64,000 nt of DNA from Algoriphagus sp. (GTDB taxonomy: Bacteria; Bacteroidota; Bacteroidia; Cytophagales; Cyclobacteriaceae): the NCBI GenBank assembly GCA_029945945.1, contig JAQSDM010000013.1, positions 229,223 through 293,222 of the forward strand. The letters are read 5' to 3'. A model generated the notes under the pieces. That model did no database searches. It was not told the DNA's origin and worked only from the letters and a program-made list of their open reading frames with translations. Positions 25,644-34,598 of this stretch are shown in pieces. The translations under genes and the position numbers were made by a program. Each line of letters opens with the position of its first letter. Within the stretch, counting starts at the first letter, position 1.

Positions 25644-27705
25644 TTGGTGGGTTTTTTAAATAGGTAAATACTCGGTCAAATAATCTTTTTAGCGATAAAC
25701 CTTCCTGCTTTTCCTGAAATTCATTAAGATTAAAATTTTGTAAATCAATCTTTTTAAATTCAATTTTATGTTGGGAAAAATGAAGTTCCCTTGGTTCAGG
25801 CACCCTCAAGTCCATAAAATTGATTTTTCCAAATTGATACAAAGGATCAGGGATTCTCAAAGGAGCCAATTTTACCTGGGTATTGATCTCTACCTTTGGG
25901 AATTCAACCATCAATTCCTTTATAATTGGAATTGGAAACGGTTTAGCTTTAAGTACTTTTTGTTCAGAAAAAAATAATCCTTTGGCAAGAATAGTAAATT
26001 GAGTCTCTCCTTTTATTGGTACATGCGCGATTCCTTCACTTGATACCTCTCCAATTACAGGAGAAATATTTACTGAGACTGCGTCACTTGTTTTCCATTT
26101 TATGTCGACGTTGTCCAAACCGTGATCCAAGTTGATATCATAGGAAAACAATTCTATAGAAGGTCTAATTAAATCAATGAAGACCTCTGCTTCAGATATC
26201 TCTCCAAAGCCACCTTCACATTGGAGTTTGAAGGTAGTCGGCACAATGGGTCTTACATAGAATTCTCCCTTCTTTGAATCAAGGCCTTTTACTCCATTGA
26301 TATTTAACTTATAGGCATTACTTACCTGCCAAGTCAATAAAACTGGGGACTCATCTTTTCTAATTGAGACATCTGATCTGAAAAAATCAATCTGAGGAAA
26401 TCTCCTATTTGTGGAAATGGAAATTGACTGACTTACTGTGGTATAGAAATTATGAAATGTTACCTCAATTTCCTGTTCTTTGGCTATCGATATTTGAAAT
26501 TGATTTTGTCCGACAAAGCTGACATTCTTCCCTATTCTGACATAGTCAACATTTAGCGCTTTCCAGCTAATAACGATACTCTCATTTGCGAAATCTATTC
26601 GCTGTTTATCTGATTCTAAGGAGTTAATGACGGGAATGACCTCCAGTTCTGGAAGTATGCCTTCGAATACACTGATCCATTCTTTTGGCTTTACTGCTTT
26701 AGCAGAGTCAAAAAAAGCCTCATTAAATGAAATTTTAAGAGAAGCTTCAAGCCCAACTAATCCGGCCTCTTGATAGGTTTGGATCACCTCTTGAATTTCA
26801 GTAATACACTGTTGGGCATTTTCGTTAAAGAGTGTTGAATCCGTCTTGAATGTCGGCCATCCAATTTTTTTTATATACTCCTCTTTTTGGCTGTCGTCAA
26901 GAGTAGTCAGGAAACTGTAAGGTGAATTTTGACCGGTCAGAAGTTGGAATATCGCAGCACTCAGCGACCAAATTTCATTGTGCAGAAATAGATCATATCC
27001 TTGTGACTCACTACCGCCAACTAAATCAATGAATTTATTCAGAAACCCGATTTTCCTGATCCATCCTGAAATTGAGCCCTTTGTAGATGGTTTACTCTGT
27101 GTCTTATAATGAAAACCGCTATCAAAATCTATCAAACAAAGCACCTTGGACTCTGGATTGATAAAAATCGAAGCGGCTTTTAAATCGGAATGAATAAAAT
27201 CGAGTGAGTGCAAAAACTGTATCGTCCTGGCTATTTGATAGCTAAAAAGAATTCCATCAAACCCTGATACCAGGTCATTTCTGATCTCCTCATCCCCGTA
27301 ATCGAAAAAGCCTAATTGAGATAAATCATACATGACCATTCCAACAACCGGTTCTTCAGTCATTGTATCTACAGACTTAAACACTACGAAAGGCAAACCG
27401 AGTAGGGTTGGAATTTCTTGATAAGCAGAAACATTAACCTTGGATTGGTGTCTTTTAAGTTTTAAATGAAGCTGATTGATTGAACTATATGCATGTGCAG
27501 AATGCTCATCCTGGTGATACATCTTGAGCAGAAGATCCCTTCGCTCGTTGCCATTCACGCTTACTACATGATGGATGTTAGCAAATCCTCCTGACTTGAC
27601 AACATCTTCTTGGTAGCTTATTTGATTCAAAAATTCAATTTCCTCATTAAGTCTTCCTTGACCTAATAGAGAATATTCTTCAAAAACATCAAAGGTTTTA
27701 ATCAT
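25627..27705 (-). CDS. Protein kinase with C-terminal Ig-like repeats
   Basis: 692 residues from the ATG at 27705, chosen because AAGGAG lies 9 bp upstream and the start overlaps the PP2C stop (ATGATTAA). Kinase fold in the first 300 residues: glycine loop VVKSGGFANIHHVV, lysine K61 (LLLKMYH), catalytic loop HSDLKAASIFI with D174, and DFD at 193-195. The loop asparagine that binds metal is a serine (S179), so activity may be reduced. After about 370 come roughly three beta-sandwich repeats (LTWQVSNAYKLNI, IKWKTSDAVSVNI) typical of target or glycan-like binding arms. It probably phosphorylates a neighbour, with the PP2C enzyme opposing. Confidence 0.88.
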   Translation of the reverse strand: MIKTFDVFEEYSLLGQGRLNEEIEFLNQISYQEDVVKSGGFANIHHVVSVNGNERRDLLLKMYHQDEHSAHAYSSINQLHLKLKRHQSKVNVSAYQEIPTLLGLPFVVFKSVDTMTEEPVVGMVMYDLSQLGFFDYGDEEIRNDLVSGFDGILFSYQIARTIQFLHSLDFIHSDLKAASIFINPESKVLCLIDFDSGFHYKTQSKPSTKGSISGWIRKIGFLNKFIDLVGGSESQGYDLFLHNEIWSLSAAIFQLLTGQNSPYSFLTTLDDSQKEEYIKKIGWPTFKTDSTLFNENAQQCITEIQEVIQTYQEAGLVGLEASLKISFNEAFFDSAKAVKPKEWISVFEGILPELEVIPVINSLESDKQRIDFANESIVISWKALNVDYVRIGKNVSFVGQNQFQISIAKEQEIEVTFHNFYTTVSQSISISTNRRFPQIDFFRSDVSIRKDESPVLLTWQVSNAYKLNINGVKGLDSKKGEFYVRPIVPTTFKLQCEGGFGEISEAEVFIDLIRPSIELFSYDINLDHGLDNVDIKWKTSDAVSVNISPVIGEVSSEGIAHVPIKGETQFTILAKGLFFSEQKVLKAKPFPIPIIKELMVEFPKVEINTQVKLAPLRIPDPLYQFGKINFMDLRVPEPRELHFSQHKIEFKKIDLQNFNLNEFQEKQEGLSLKRLFDRVFTYLKNPPNGKTF

Positions 27706-28495
27706 TATTTGACTCCTTTGAGAGGTAATAATCGAACACTTTTTCTGTAACCAGAAGACCGATACTGATGTCATCTTCCAACAATCCCTGGTCTTTAAAC
27801 TCAGTACAGACTCTTTTCAACATCACGCCTAATTGCTCACTCCTGAACTCCAAATCACAATGAATTTGTAAACTCTTGTGAAGCTCTTCTAAGACTTTCT
27901 GAAAGAGAGCTAACTCAGATCGCCAAAGTCCATTCTCATCTGTATCAGCAATAAATTGCGTCTCAAGAGACCCAAGCCCATCGCTGTAAAATATCAAAAT
28001 ATCTCCGCACTCTGAATTAAGATTCATATCCAAGGTTGACAGCTGACTATTTTTGGCTGTAGAATTAGTTGATATATGCTTATTCAAGGCTCCAATTTTA
28101 TCCACGTGAGGAAGCAGGATATTGGAATAGAGATTCACCTTTTCTCCCAACTTTTCATAAAAAAAATCACCGCGCAGTCCAGTGATTCCACCATTCCCTA
28201 AGTAACCAACTCTTACCACATTGCTCTCTAATTCCCTACAATAGATCAAAGTGGTTCCTCCCATTATGTTTAATGCAGAAATCTGAGCAGAGATGTCATC
28301 AACGATTGATTGATCGCTCAATCCCTCTCGATCTGCATTGATGAATTCAATGAAGAGTTCACAGACTTTATTTGAAACTATCCCAGAATCATCTAACGAT
28401 CCTATCCCGTCGCAGATTACTAATCCGGTTGCAGCTGAATCAGACGCGTCCTGACCTTTGGAAACCGCGACAGTCGAAGTAGCAAAGAAATTCAC
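27698..28495 (-). CDS. PP2C-family protein phosphatase
   Basis: 265 residues. Metal-binding and catalytic motifs in order: GLVICDGIGS (DG), GGTTLIYC, VGYLGNGG, DILIFYSDGLGS and the C-terminal DDISIGLL with the last aspartates. The N-terminal MNFFATSTVAVSKGQDASDS matches the substrate-pocket start. It should dephosphorylate Ser/Thr residues. It begins directly after the vWA gene and overlaps the kinase start by 8 bp; kinase plus PP2C plus vWA is the core of the TerY-P type signalling triad. Confidence 0.92.
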   Translation of the reverse strand: MNFFATSTVAVSKGQDASDSAATGLVICDGIGSLDDSGIVSNKVCELFIEFINADREGLSDQSIVDDISAQISALNIMGGTTLIYCRELESNVVRVGYLGNGGITGLRGDFFYEKLGEKVNLYSNILLPHVDKIGALNKHISTNSTAKNSQLSTLDMNLNSECGDILIFYSDGLGSLETQFIADTDENGLWRSELALFQKVLEELHKSLQIHCDLEFRSEQLGVMLKRVCTEFKDQGLLEDDISIGLLVTEKVFDYYLSKESNND

Positions 28496-29332
28496 TTAGA
28501 GTAATTGAGAAGTGTCGGAAATACTTTTAATCATATGATTTCTCACACTATCTGGATTAATAGTATTCATGAAGAGAGATTCTTTCGAAGCATATTGCTT
28601 TAGTTTTTCTGAATATCTTTTTCTTTCAACTCTTACTTCTTCGGTTGGACACTCTCTTGAATAGTCAATCTCCCCAGTTTCTTCATTCCAGTAGTACCAC
28701 TTGCTCCCCTCTTTAATTTGGTCCTCTAAGTACATGACTGAAATAGTTACATTTTCCTTTAGTTTCAACTTCTCAATTCGCAATAATGACACCTTGTAAT
28801 CATCCATCATTCCATCTGTCATAAGTAGGATTAAAGCATTTCGAGGCAAACCATTTGTAATATTTGACATATATTCCTCGATCATGCTTTCTGCTTTTAA
28901 AAACGCTGGAAAAAACTGAGTTGATCCAGTCTTTTCAAGCAATTTCATTGAATTGAATGACTCATTTTCAGAGATATCCTTAAGTTCTTTAATCCCAAAC
29001 ACATTCTTACTCTCGTCTGAAAACGCTATCATCCCAATGTCAAACGAAGTTCTATTTTTACTGGATCTCAGTCTATCTAACACCTTTTGAACATTCTCAT
29101 GGATATCCTGAGCCTTTGGAATATTATTGATCGAATGACTCCCCATCGATCGGGAACCATCCAAAACAAAAAGGACTAACTGATTGTAGATCCTTGGAAT
29201 AACTTCATTTTTATTCAGGCTCGTTTTTAGAGCCGAAAGTTTCCCTTGAAGCTTTTCAAATTTTTCAAGGGCGTTTGAATTTTTTGATGGCAAACTCCCC
29301 TGATTGCTTTTAATGATTTCATTTTCCTTCAT
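28496..29332 (-). CDS. von Willebrand factor A domain protein (TerY-like)
   Basis: 278 residues. MIDAS motif DGSRS (D58, S60, S62) in VLFVLDGSRSMGSHS, then a threonine in EKTGSTQFFPAFL and LLMTDGMMDD, so all three metal-site elements are present. The N-terminal 45 residues are a polar helix. vWA proteins act as metal-dependent adhesion or scaffold modules; in TerY-P triads they join the kinase and phosphatase. Its start overlaps the PLD-J gene end by 14 bp. Confidence 0.9.
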   Translation of the reverse strand: MKENEIIKSNQGSLPSKNSNALEKFEKLQGKLSALKTSLNKNEVIPRIYNQLVLFVLDGSRSMGSHSINNIPKAQDIHENVQKVLDRLRSSKNRTSFDIGMIAFSDESKNVFGIKELKDISENESFNSMKLLEKTGSTQFFPAFLKAESMIEEYMSNITNGLPRNALILLMTDGMMDDYKVSLLRIEKLKLKENVTISVMYLEDQIKEGSKWYYWNEETGEIDYSRECPTEEVRVERKRYSEKLKQYASKESLFMNTINPDSVRNHMIKSISDTSQLL

Positions 29333-30710
29333 TCTTAGCGTATTTAGAAACTAACTCTTTATAATTATCTATCAGCTCTTGTTTTCTCTCAGCAAAATAC
29401 GTCTCAAGATCATCTGAGACGATGATTCGATATTCTTGGGAGGACTTGATTTTGTAAATTTCGCGTAGAAGGACATCCAATTTGGATTTAAGAGTTTGCA
29501 ATTTTGCTGATAAAACTTCAAGCTCAGAGATTGAATCTAATTCATCCAATGACTCTCCTTGTCGTAGTTTAAAGCAGATATATCGCACGCGTTCAAGGTC
29601 TTTCCTATGATAAGCTTCGGTCAACTCACTGAAAATCTTTGACGCTGCATCTACATTTTCAATCTTTCTCTCACTTGAGTCAGGATGACAATATTTTGCT
29701 GCCTCGCGATGTAGTCTCTTTAATTCATCTGCTTCATTTACTGTGAGCTCTGGAATTATATTCTCTAATTCCTCATCAAGCTCTGCAACCGCCTTGTCGT
29801 ATTGAAGTTCTGCTTCTTCGAACTCAGTTGAATGAACTTGGTATTTCTTAAGCTTTTCATTGATTTTCTTCTTTAGAGCCAGAATCTTGATAATCAAAGG
29901 AAAGAGTTCAATCGTATACCTGTGGTTAAATTCCTCAACTTTGTTTTCCAGCTCTACTTTTTCGGATTCAAGCAAGAGAATCTCTGCTGAGATTAGTCTG
30001 ATTTGGGTTTTCAGATAGTCCCTCTCAAATGCACCGATAGTAATCACCTGAGAATATTCCCTCAAAAAAACATTGATCATCTCCAATGCCTTTTCATACT
30101 CCTTGAGCATAATTAGATCATAGATGTGTTTAACTCGATCTTCCTCCTTAATTTTATTGGCAAGTGAAAAAATGTATTTGACCTCTCCGATTTGAATAAA
30201 AGTTCGGATAGCAGTAAGCGTTTTAACGCACTCTGAAAGCGTCAATTCTTCTTCAAAAATTTTCTGAAAACCTGACAGTTCTTTGAGCTTTTGAAACTCT
30301 TGATGAAATCTGGAAGCATAAATCGGATCACCACTGACAACGTTGAGGTTTTCCTGATTTGAACTATTCGCCTTCTTGGTATAATTGAATGAGCCATTCA
30401 ACACGTAGTTGTGATCAATGATGCAAAACTTATTATGCATCAAACTGTCGTCATTTCCGCAAGTCGCAAAAAATCCACCACCCCTATTTAAGGCTTCAAA
30501 ATCATTTCGAGAATCTCTATTAAACTGGTGGTTGGTGACAATTACTTCTACATTCACACCCTGAGCCAATTTCTCCATTAAGCTTTTGAAGATTTTTGGT
30601 TCAGTAAACCAGGCTACCGCTATATGGATAGAATCTACAGCTAACTCGATGTGTTCTAAAATAATATCTCTCAGATTAGATTCTGAGCTAAAGTAAATTT
30701 CTTGATGCAT
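29319..30710 (-). CDS. PLD-family nuclease with C-terminal J-like domain
   Basis: 463 residues. N-terminal single-HKD phospholipase D / Nuc domain: H92-x-K94-x4-D99 in MHNKFCIID and GSFNYT, preceded by VIVTNHQF. Such single-motif enzymes dimerise to make one active site, often on DNA. A long helical and coiled middle (150-320) follows, then a J-like motif, ELKRLHREAAKYCHPDSS with HPD at 342-344, and another coiled segment. J domains recruit and stimulate Hsp70, so this PLD-J fusion is odd. It is the first gene of the five-gene operon with vWA, PP2C, kinase and DUF4407, so it is the likely executing nuclease. Confidence 0.82.
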   Translation of the reverse strand: MHQEIYFSSESNLRDIILEHIELAVDSIHIAVAWFTEPKIFKSLMEKLAQGVNVEVIVTNHQFNRDSRNDFEALNRGGGFFATCGNDDSLMHNKFCIIDHNYVLNGSFNYTKKANSSNQENLNVVSGDPIYASRFHQEFQKLKELSGFQKIFEEELTLSECVKTLTAIRTFIQIGEVKYIFSLANKIKEEDRVKHIYDLIMLKEYEKALEMINVFLREYSQVITIGAFERDYLKTQIRLISAEILLLESEKVELENKVEEFNHRYTIELFPLIIKILALKKKINEKLKKYQVHSTEFEEAELQYDKAVAELDEELENIIPELTVNEADELKRLHREAAKYCHPDSSERKIENVDAASKIFSELTEAYHRKDLERVRYICFKLRQGESLDELDSISELEVLSAKLQTLKSKLDVLLREIYKIKSSQEYRIIVSDDLETYFAERKQELIDNYKELVSKYAKNEGK

Positions 30711-30867
30711 TATTCTGAGCTGAGACTAAAAATCGCTGGAGATGAAATATAAATGAATGAACCAATTAGTCAAAGTTTTTGAACTAAATTTTTTAAGAAA
30801 TATTTTTCTTGAATTCCCAAATATTATATCGCTATAATAAACCTACTCAAAAGATCCGATCAATGAA

Positions 30868-31872
30868 TCACTCAATAAAACCTAACAACCTACTCTCCAA
30901 CTTCCCTTCCGCCCCGTAAAGAGAATCAGTTGAGTTCATCCAGTCGAATACAATTTGAAGTCTTTTTTTATAGTCTATATACTCCCCTATATCCGAAAGC
31001 ATATGGACACTCAAATCATTTGACTTCAGCTTGTCAAACATCCCTTTTGATCTATAAAAATTAAAACCTCCTCCGCTTTTTAAGTAAAAGAAATCTGTGA
31101 AAAGGTACCTGTCATGCGTGTATTTTTTATTCACATACACGAGTGTGATTGAGAATAAATACTTGGGGAATTCATTCTTTAATAGCGTGACTAACTTCTC
31201 CTGGTTTTTTATAATCTCGGCCTTTGGAACTTCATTTTTGGGATCATTCCTTAATGCGATAATCAATTCGAATTTCTTAACGCCTAACTTTGGATCTATT
31301 AATCCGTTCAAAATCGATTTTAGATTCAGCTCGGTCTCATTCCATCTCTCAAGGAAATATGGATCAACGATGATGAAACTTGAGACTGGCAAACGATCAA
31401 GACTTAAGCCCTTCCAACTGGAAAAATCAGGATTTGGGCCACCTACAACATAGGACTGTTTTCTGGTATTGGATAGTTTTTTCCAATCAGCTGGGAGTTT
31501 GTCAAGATTGAGTTTTGGAACTGATAATCTATCCGTTTGAACAGAGGTATTCTTGATCAATAACTCAAACAAAAATGATTGAACCAAAGCGCCGAATTCA
31601 GGAATATCAACGAAATCATCTTCGACTCTTCGTGATCTACTTGCCTGTGTGAATATTTTATCGACAATCAGTCTTCGGAAATAGCTGTTGTCAATTTCCT
31701 CTTTGGTTAGACTTTTTGGTCCAACAAAAGTTGAAAAAGAAGCTTTCAGGAATTTCGTAAATTCAATTCTAAGTAAGGCGATATCATCATCAGCTTGGCC
31801 TTGCCAGTACATCTGATCAAGATCAGGGATATTATCATTTCTGACTATTAAATGCGCCGGAATCCCTTTCAT
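30868..31872 (-). CDS. PLD-like hypothetical protein paired with the ATPase gene
   Basis: 334 residues. The C-terminal half has a degenerate PLD-type motif: SSFIIVDPYFLER followed by THDRYLFTDFFYLKSGGGFNFY, in which H-D-R-x4-D replaces HKD. The N-terminal half is charged and helical. It overlaps the upstream ATPase gene by one base (start and stop share A), a coupled pair. A nuclease or nucleic-acid-binding effector gated by the ATPase is a reasonable inference. No name is known to me. Confidence 0.72.
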   Translation of the reverse strand: MKGIPAHLIVRNDNIPDLDQMYWQGQADDDIALLRIEFTKFLKASFSTFVGPKSLTKEEIDNSYFRRLIVDKIFTQASRSRRVEDDFVDIPEFGALVQSFLFELLIKNTSVQTDRLSVPKLNLDKLPADWKKLSNTRKQSYVVGGPNPDFSSWKGLSLDRLPVSSFIIVDPYFLERWNETELNLKSILNGLIDPKLGVKKFELIIALRNDPKNEVPKAEIIKNQEKLVTLLKNEFPKYLFSITLVYVNKKYTHDRYLFTDFFYLKSGGGFNFYRSKGMFDKLKSNDLSVHMLSDIGEYIDYKKRLQIVFDWMNSTDSLYGAEGKLESRLLGFIE

Positions 31873-33560
31873 CAGTTATAGCTTGAATTATACAAAAACG
31901 CCAACAATCTTGGAATCTCATCAAAAAACCCTTCTCCAAACTCATTGGAGAGCCTTCCATCTTTCATAATATCAATAACTCTGTAGGGGGATTCTTCAAA
32001 ATCCTCTGTCCCTGGTTGATGAAAATAGTAAATCTTGGAATCGCCTGATTTCAACTTTTTGGTTGCTGTCAGGTACTGCAGGTTTCGAATCAGGTATTCA
32101 CTGTGGGTTTCGATGATGAACTGAATATCAAATGATATTGCAGCATCAATTATCAATTCAGCTAATTTGGATTGGTAAGAAGGGTGAAGGTTACTTTCTG
32201 GCTCTTCTAACAGGAATAATGAACTTGAAAAAGGGTATAATAAATCATCACTTTGCTTCCTTTTAGCCGAAACCGCAATCTTTAGGATTATAGGAACCAA
32301 TTGTGTGAATCCAAATCCCAGATCAGCTAAGAGAACTGTCTGACCTTCCCTCTTTATAAAAATTTCAGTTGCTCTTCCTTGATACCTATTGATTACTATT
32401 TCTTCTCCGATGCTAAATCTTTGCAAGGACCGGTTGATGAATTCCTTTATCGGATCATGTTTTGTAAAAGTGAGCCTCGAAAAGTCAATTAATAAGGAAT
32501 TAATATCTACTACATCTGAAGTATTAGAGTAAAGTCTTTCTGAATTTGCCCTTACCGAAGATAAAGAACTTATAGAGTCGAAATATTTCGCGAAATCATT
32601 CAACTTATTTAAGACCTCTTTGTTAAAAAAATCTTCCAAAATGAAATTCATGATTGAAGAGATTTGATACTTAGGTTCGTTTGATCGTTCACTATACCAC
32701 TCAAGATTCATCCTAATGGACCTGATCTCCTCTTTTAAAAATGCATTATTGCTGATATCAAGAAATGAAATTGAAATTGGAAAACCTTCATTCTTAAGTT
32801 TCCAAAGAATATTCAAACAATGTTCTTTTACCTCTTCTCTGAAATTCTCAAATCCTTTGAAAATATTATAGCATTTGTCATTTTCATAGTTAAAGCTATA
32901 ATTCAACTGCTTCGGGGTATAGAAATAATTAAAAATCGAAGATTCTTGAGCTTCCCTTATTGCAGCACTGGTTGCTCCTACACTATCAGATGATAGGCTT
33001 TTCCAAAATTCTTCAGCCTTTGTTGGATCTTTCCAAAATTCCTCATCCTCTTCTCTTTTTGAAAAAAATGTAGGAGTGAAAATCTTGGAAAAATAATTAT
33101 TCAGAAATTCAAAGTCGAAAAACAGGAGCTTTTCATTTTCGGTTTCATCCCCAAGTTCTCCCTTTATCAAAAATTGCCCGGATTCGAGAACAATCCTAAA
33201 ACTAACTAATTGTCCGAATTCAGGGTTTCCTTTTTCCGCCTTATAAGACAATTCTAAGAATGTCTTTTCCCGAATACTTGGAAGTGGAAAATCAAATTTG
33301 AACTTCATCTCTCCACTTTCAGCATTCCTGTTTAAGCTTGTCTTGAAAGAACCCAAATTATGCCTGCCTCCTGTAAAATTCAGCTCATCCAATCCACCTG
33401 TGGCTTTGATGCTGCTTTTGAATAACTGAAGCGATTTAATCAGCGAACTCTTGCCGGAGTTATTGATGCCGGTCAGGATGGTGATCGGTGCCAACTCAAA
33501 GGTGGTTCTCTCTTTAAATAACCTGAAGTTCTCTAATCCAATCGTATGGAGGTATGGCAT
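31872..33560 (-). CDS. OLD-like AAA ATPase (AAA_15/DUF3696 type)
   Basis: 562 residues. Starts MPYLHTIGLENFRLFKERTTFELAPITILTGINNSGKSS, the ABC-like/SMC-type N-terminal lobe with Walker A at 32-39, long insertion, then the C-terminal lobe GFGFTQLVPIILKIAVSAKR (signature), Walker B LFLLEEPESNLHPSYQ and D-loop-H region FIIETHSEYLIRNL. Such ATPases form dimers and partner with toxic effectors in several defence systems. No nuclease (TOPRIM) is fused here, so the neighbour at 30868 is likely the effector. Divergent from brxA across 420 bp. Confidence 0.88.
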   Translation of the reverse strand: MPYLHTIGLENFRLFKERTTFELAPITILTGINNSGKSSLIKSLQLFKSSIKATGGLDELNFTGGRHNLGSFKTSLNRNAESGEMKFKFDFPLPSIREKTFLELSYKAEKGNPEFGQLVSFRIVLESGQFLIKGELGDETENEKLLFFDFEFLNNYFSKIFTPTFFSKREEDEEFWKDPTKAEEFWKSLSSDSVGATSAAIREAQESSIFNYFYTPKQLNYSFNYENDKCYNIFKGFENFREEVKEHCLNILWKLKNEGFPISISFLDISNNAFLKEEIRSIRMNLEWYSERSNEPKYQISSIMNFILEDFFNKEVLNKLNDFAKYFDSISSLSSVRANSERLYSNTSDVVDINSLLIDFSRLTFTKHDPIKEFINRSLQRFSIGEEIVINRYQGRATEIFIKREGQTVLLADLGFGFTQLVPIILKIAVSAKRKQSDDLLYPFSSSLFLLEEPESNLHPSYQSKLAELIIDAAISFDIQFIIETHSEYLIRNLQYLTATKKLKSGDSKIYYFHQPGTEDFEESPYRVIDIMKDGRLSNEFGEGFFDEIPRLLAFLYNSSYN

Positions 33561-33709
33561 GTAATTATTCCTTTATGATTTAATCCTCCGGGTCGTCGTC
33601 CGCAGATTTTATTCTAAAAACTAATTTTTTTTTCGCAAATAGTAATCTACCGTACATGGAATAGTCCACATTAAAAACTAAATAGCTAATTATCAAAGGG
33701 ATAATTTTT

Positions 33710-33793
33710 TCACTTCCTCTTTATCCCGTTCCGAATCAACCACAGCCCAACCACAATCTGAAGGATCGCAAAAAAAATTAGTATCAGTCCCAT
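33710..33793 (-). CDS. Tiny single-span membrane peptide (27 residues)
   Basis: Short frame on the minus strand: MGLILIFFAILQIVVGLWLI then a basic tail (RNGIKRK). A purine-rich GGAAA lies 5-6 nt before the ATG. One transmembrane helix with a positive tail is the classic shape of small membrane toxins or small accessory proteins. It lies in the 420-bp divergent promoter region before brxA. Too short to be sure; the rest of 33561-33983 shows nothing. Confidence 0.4.
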   Translation of the reverse strand: MGLILIFFAILQIVVGLWLIRNGIKRK

Positions 33794-33983
33794 AGTTTCC
33801 AGATTTGATTCTTTAAATCTATCTGTTCCCAGGTTTCAAAATACCCTCCACACTTATTTCTCTGACATTCCATGTCACCTATTGACCTTCTGTGGGCCGG
33901 CCAAACTTTTCTGACTCTTAAAACCCAAAATCAAACATTCCTTTTCCCCCTGAAAAGCCTATTTTTAAAGTCTATTTATCCCT

Positions 33984-34598
33984 ATGAAATCTCCCAAATA
34001 CATCGCAATCACTTCTGGAGCTCTGCTACTCAATGAGTTTGAGCAGCTTCTGCCGATTTTGGCAGGAAAAGATCTGGAAAGGGATCTGCTAAAGGAGTCA
34101 AAAGAGAACCTGTTGATGAAGGTGAAAACTGAATCTGCAAGGTCCAGGATCATTACCGAAATCAAAAGGAGAAACAGTTTCCTTCCAAATGGATTTTGGG
34201 ACTTTTATCAAACTGCGAGCATTGATCAACGAAGAATTTTGTTATTTTTCATCGTCCTAAAATCCTACCTGATCGCGAAAGATTTCCAATTGGAAGTGGT
34301 TTTGGGGAAATGGAAGCGATTAGAAACTCAGTTCGATTTGTTTGATTTACAAATGAGGCTTGACGTATTAGCCTCCAAAAGTGAAGAAATCGATGATTGG
34401 TCTGCTTCAACTCGACTGAAGGTGATCACAGTTTTTATCCGTTGCCTGAGAGAAGCAGGATTTCTTGTAAACAAAAAACTCAGAAAGCTACCGGAACAGT
34501 CCCCGGCTTTCTGGAAATACTTTATTCAAATCGGAGAACCTTGGTTCCTTGAAGCTTGCCTCCTTTCCAAACCTGAAAGAGATGCCATTTTAGTATGA
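33984..34598 (+). CDS. brxA: BREX type 1 protein BrxA (DUF1819)
   Basis: 204 residues. Helical DUF1819 pattern: KYIAITSGALLLNEFEQLLPIL at the start, the conserved NLLMKVKTESARSRIITEIKRR and FWDFYQTASIDQRRILLFFIVLKSYL. BrxA is a DNA-binding NusB-like protein and opens BREX loci, often acting as an accessory. Its stop overlaps the brxB start by 4 bp. Length matches the family (about 200). Confidence 0.92.
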   Translation: MKSPKYIAITSGALLLNEFEQLLPILAGKDLERDLLKESKENLLMKVKTESARSRIITEIKRRNSFLPNGFWDFYQTASIDQRRILLFFIVLKSYLIAKDFQLEVVLGKWKRLETQFDLFDLQMRLDVLASKSEEIDDWSASTRLKVITVFIRCLREAGFLVNKKLRKLPEQSPAFWKYFIQIGEPWFLEACLLSKPERDAILV

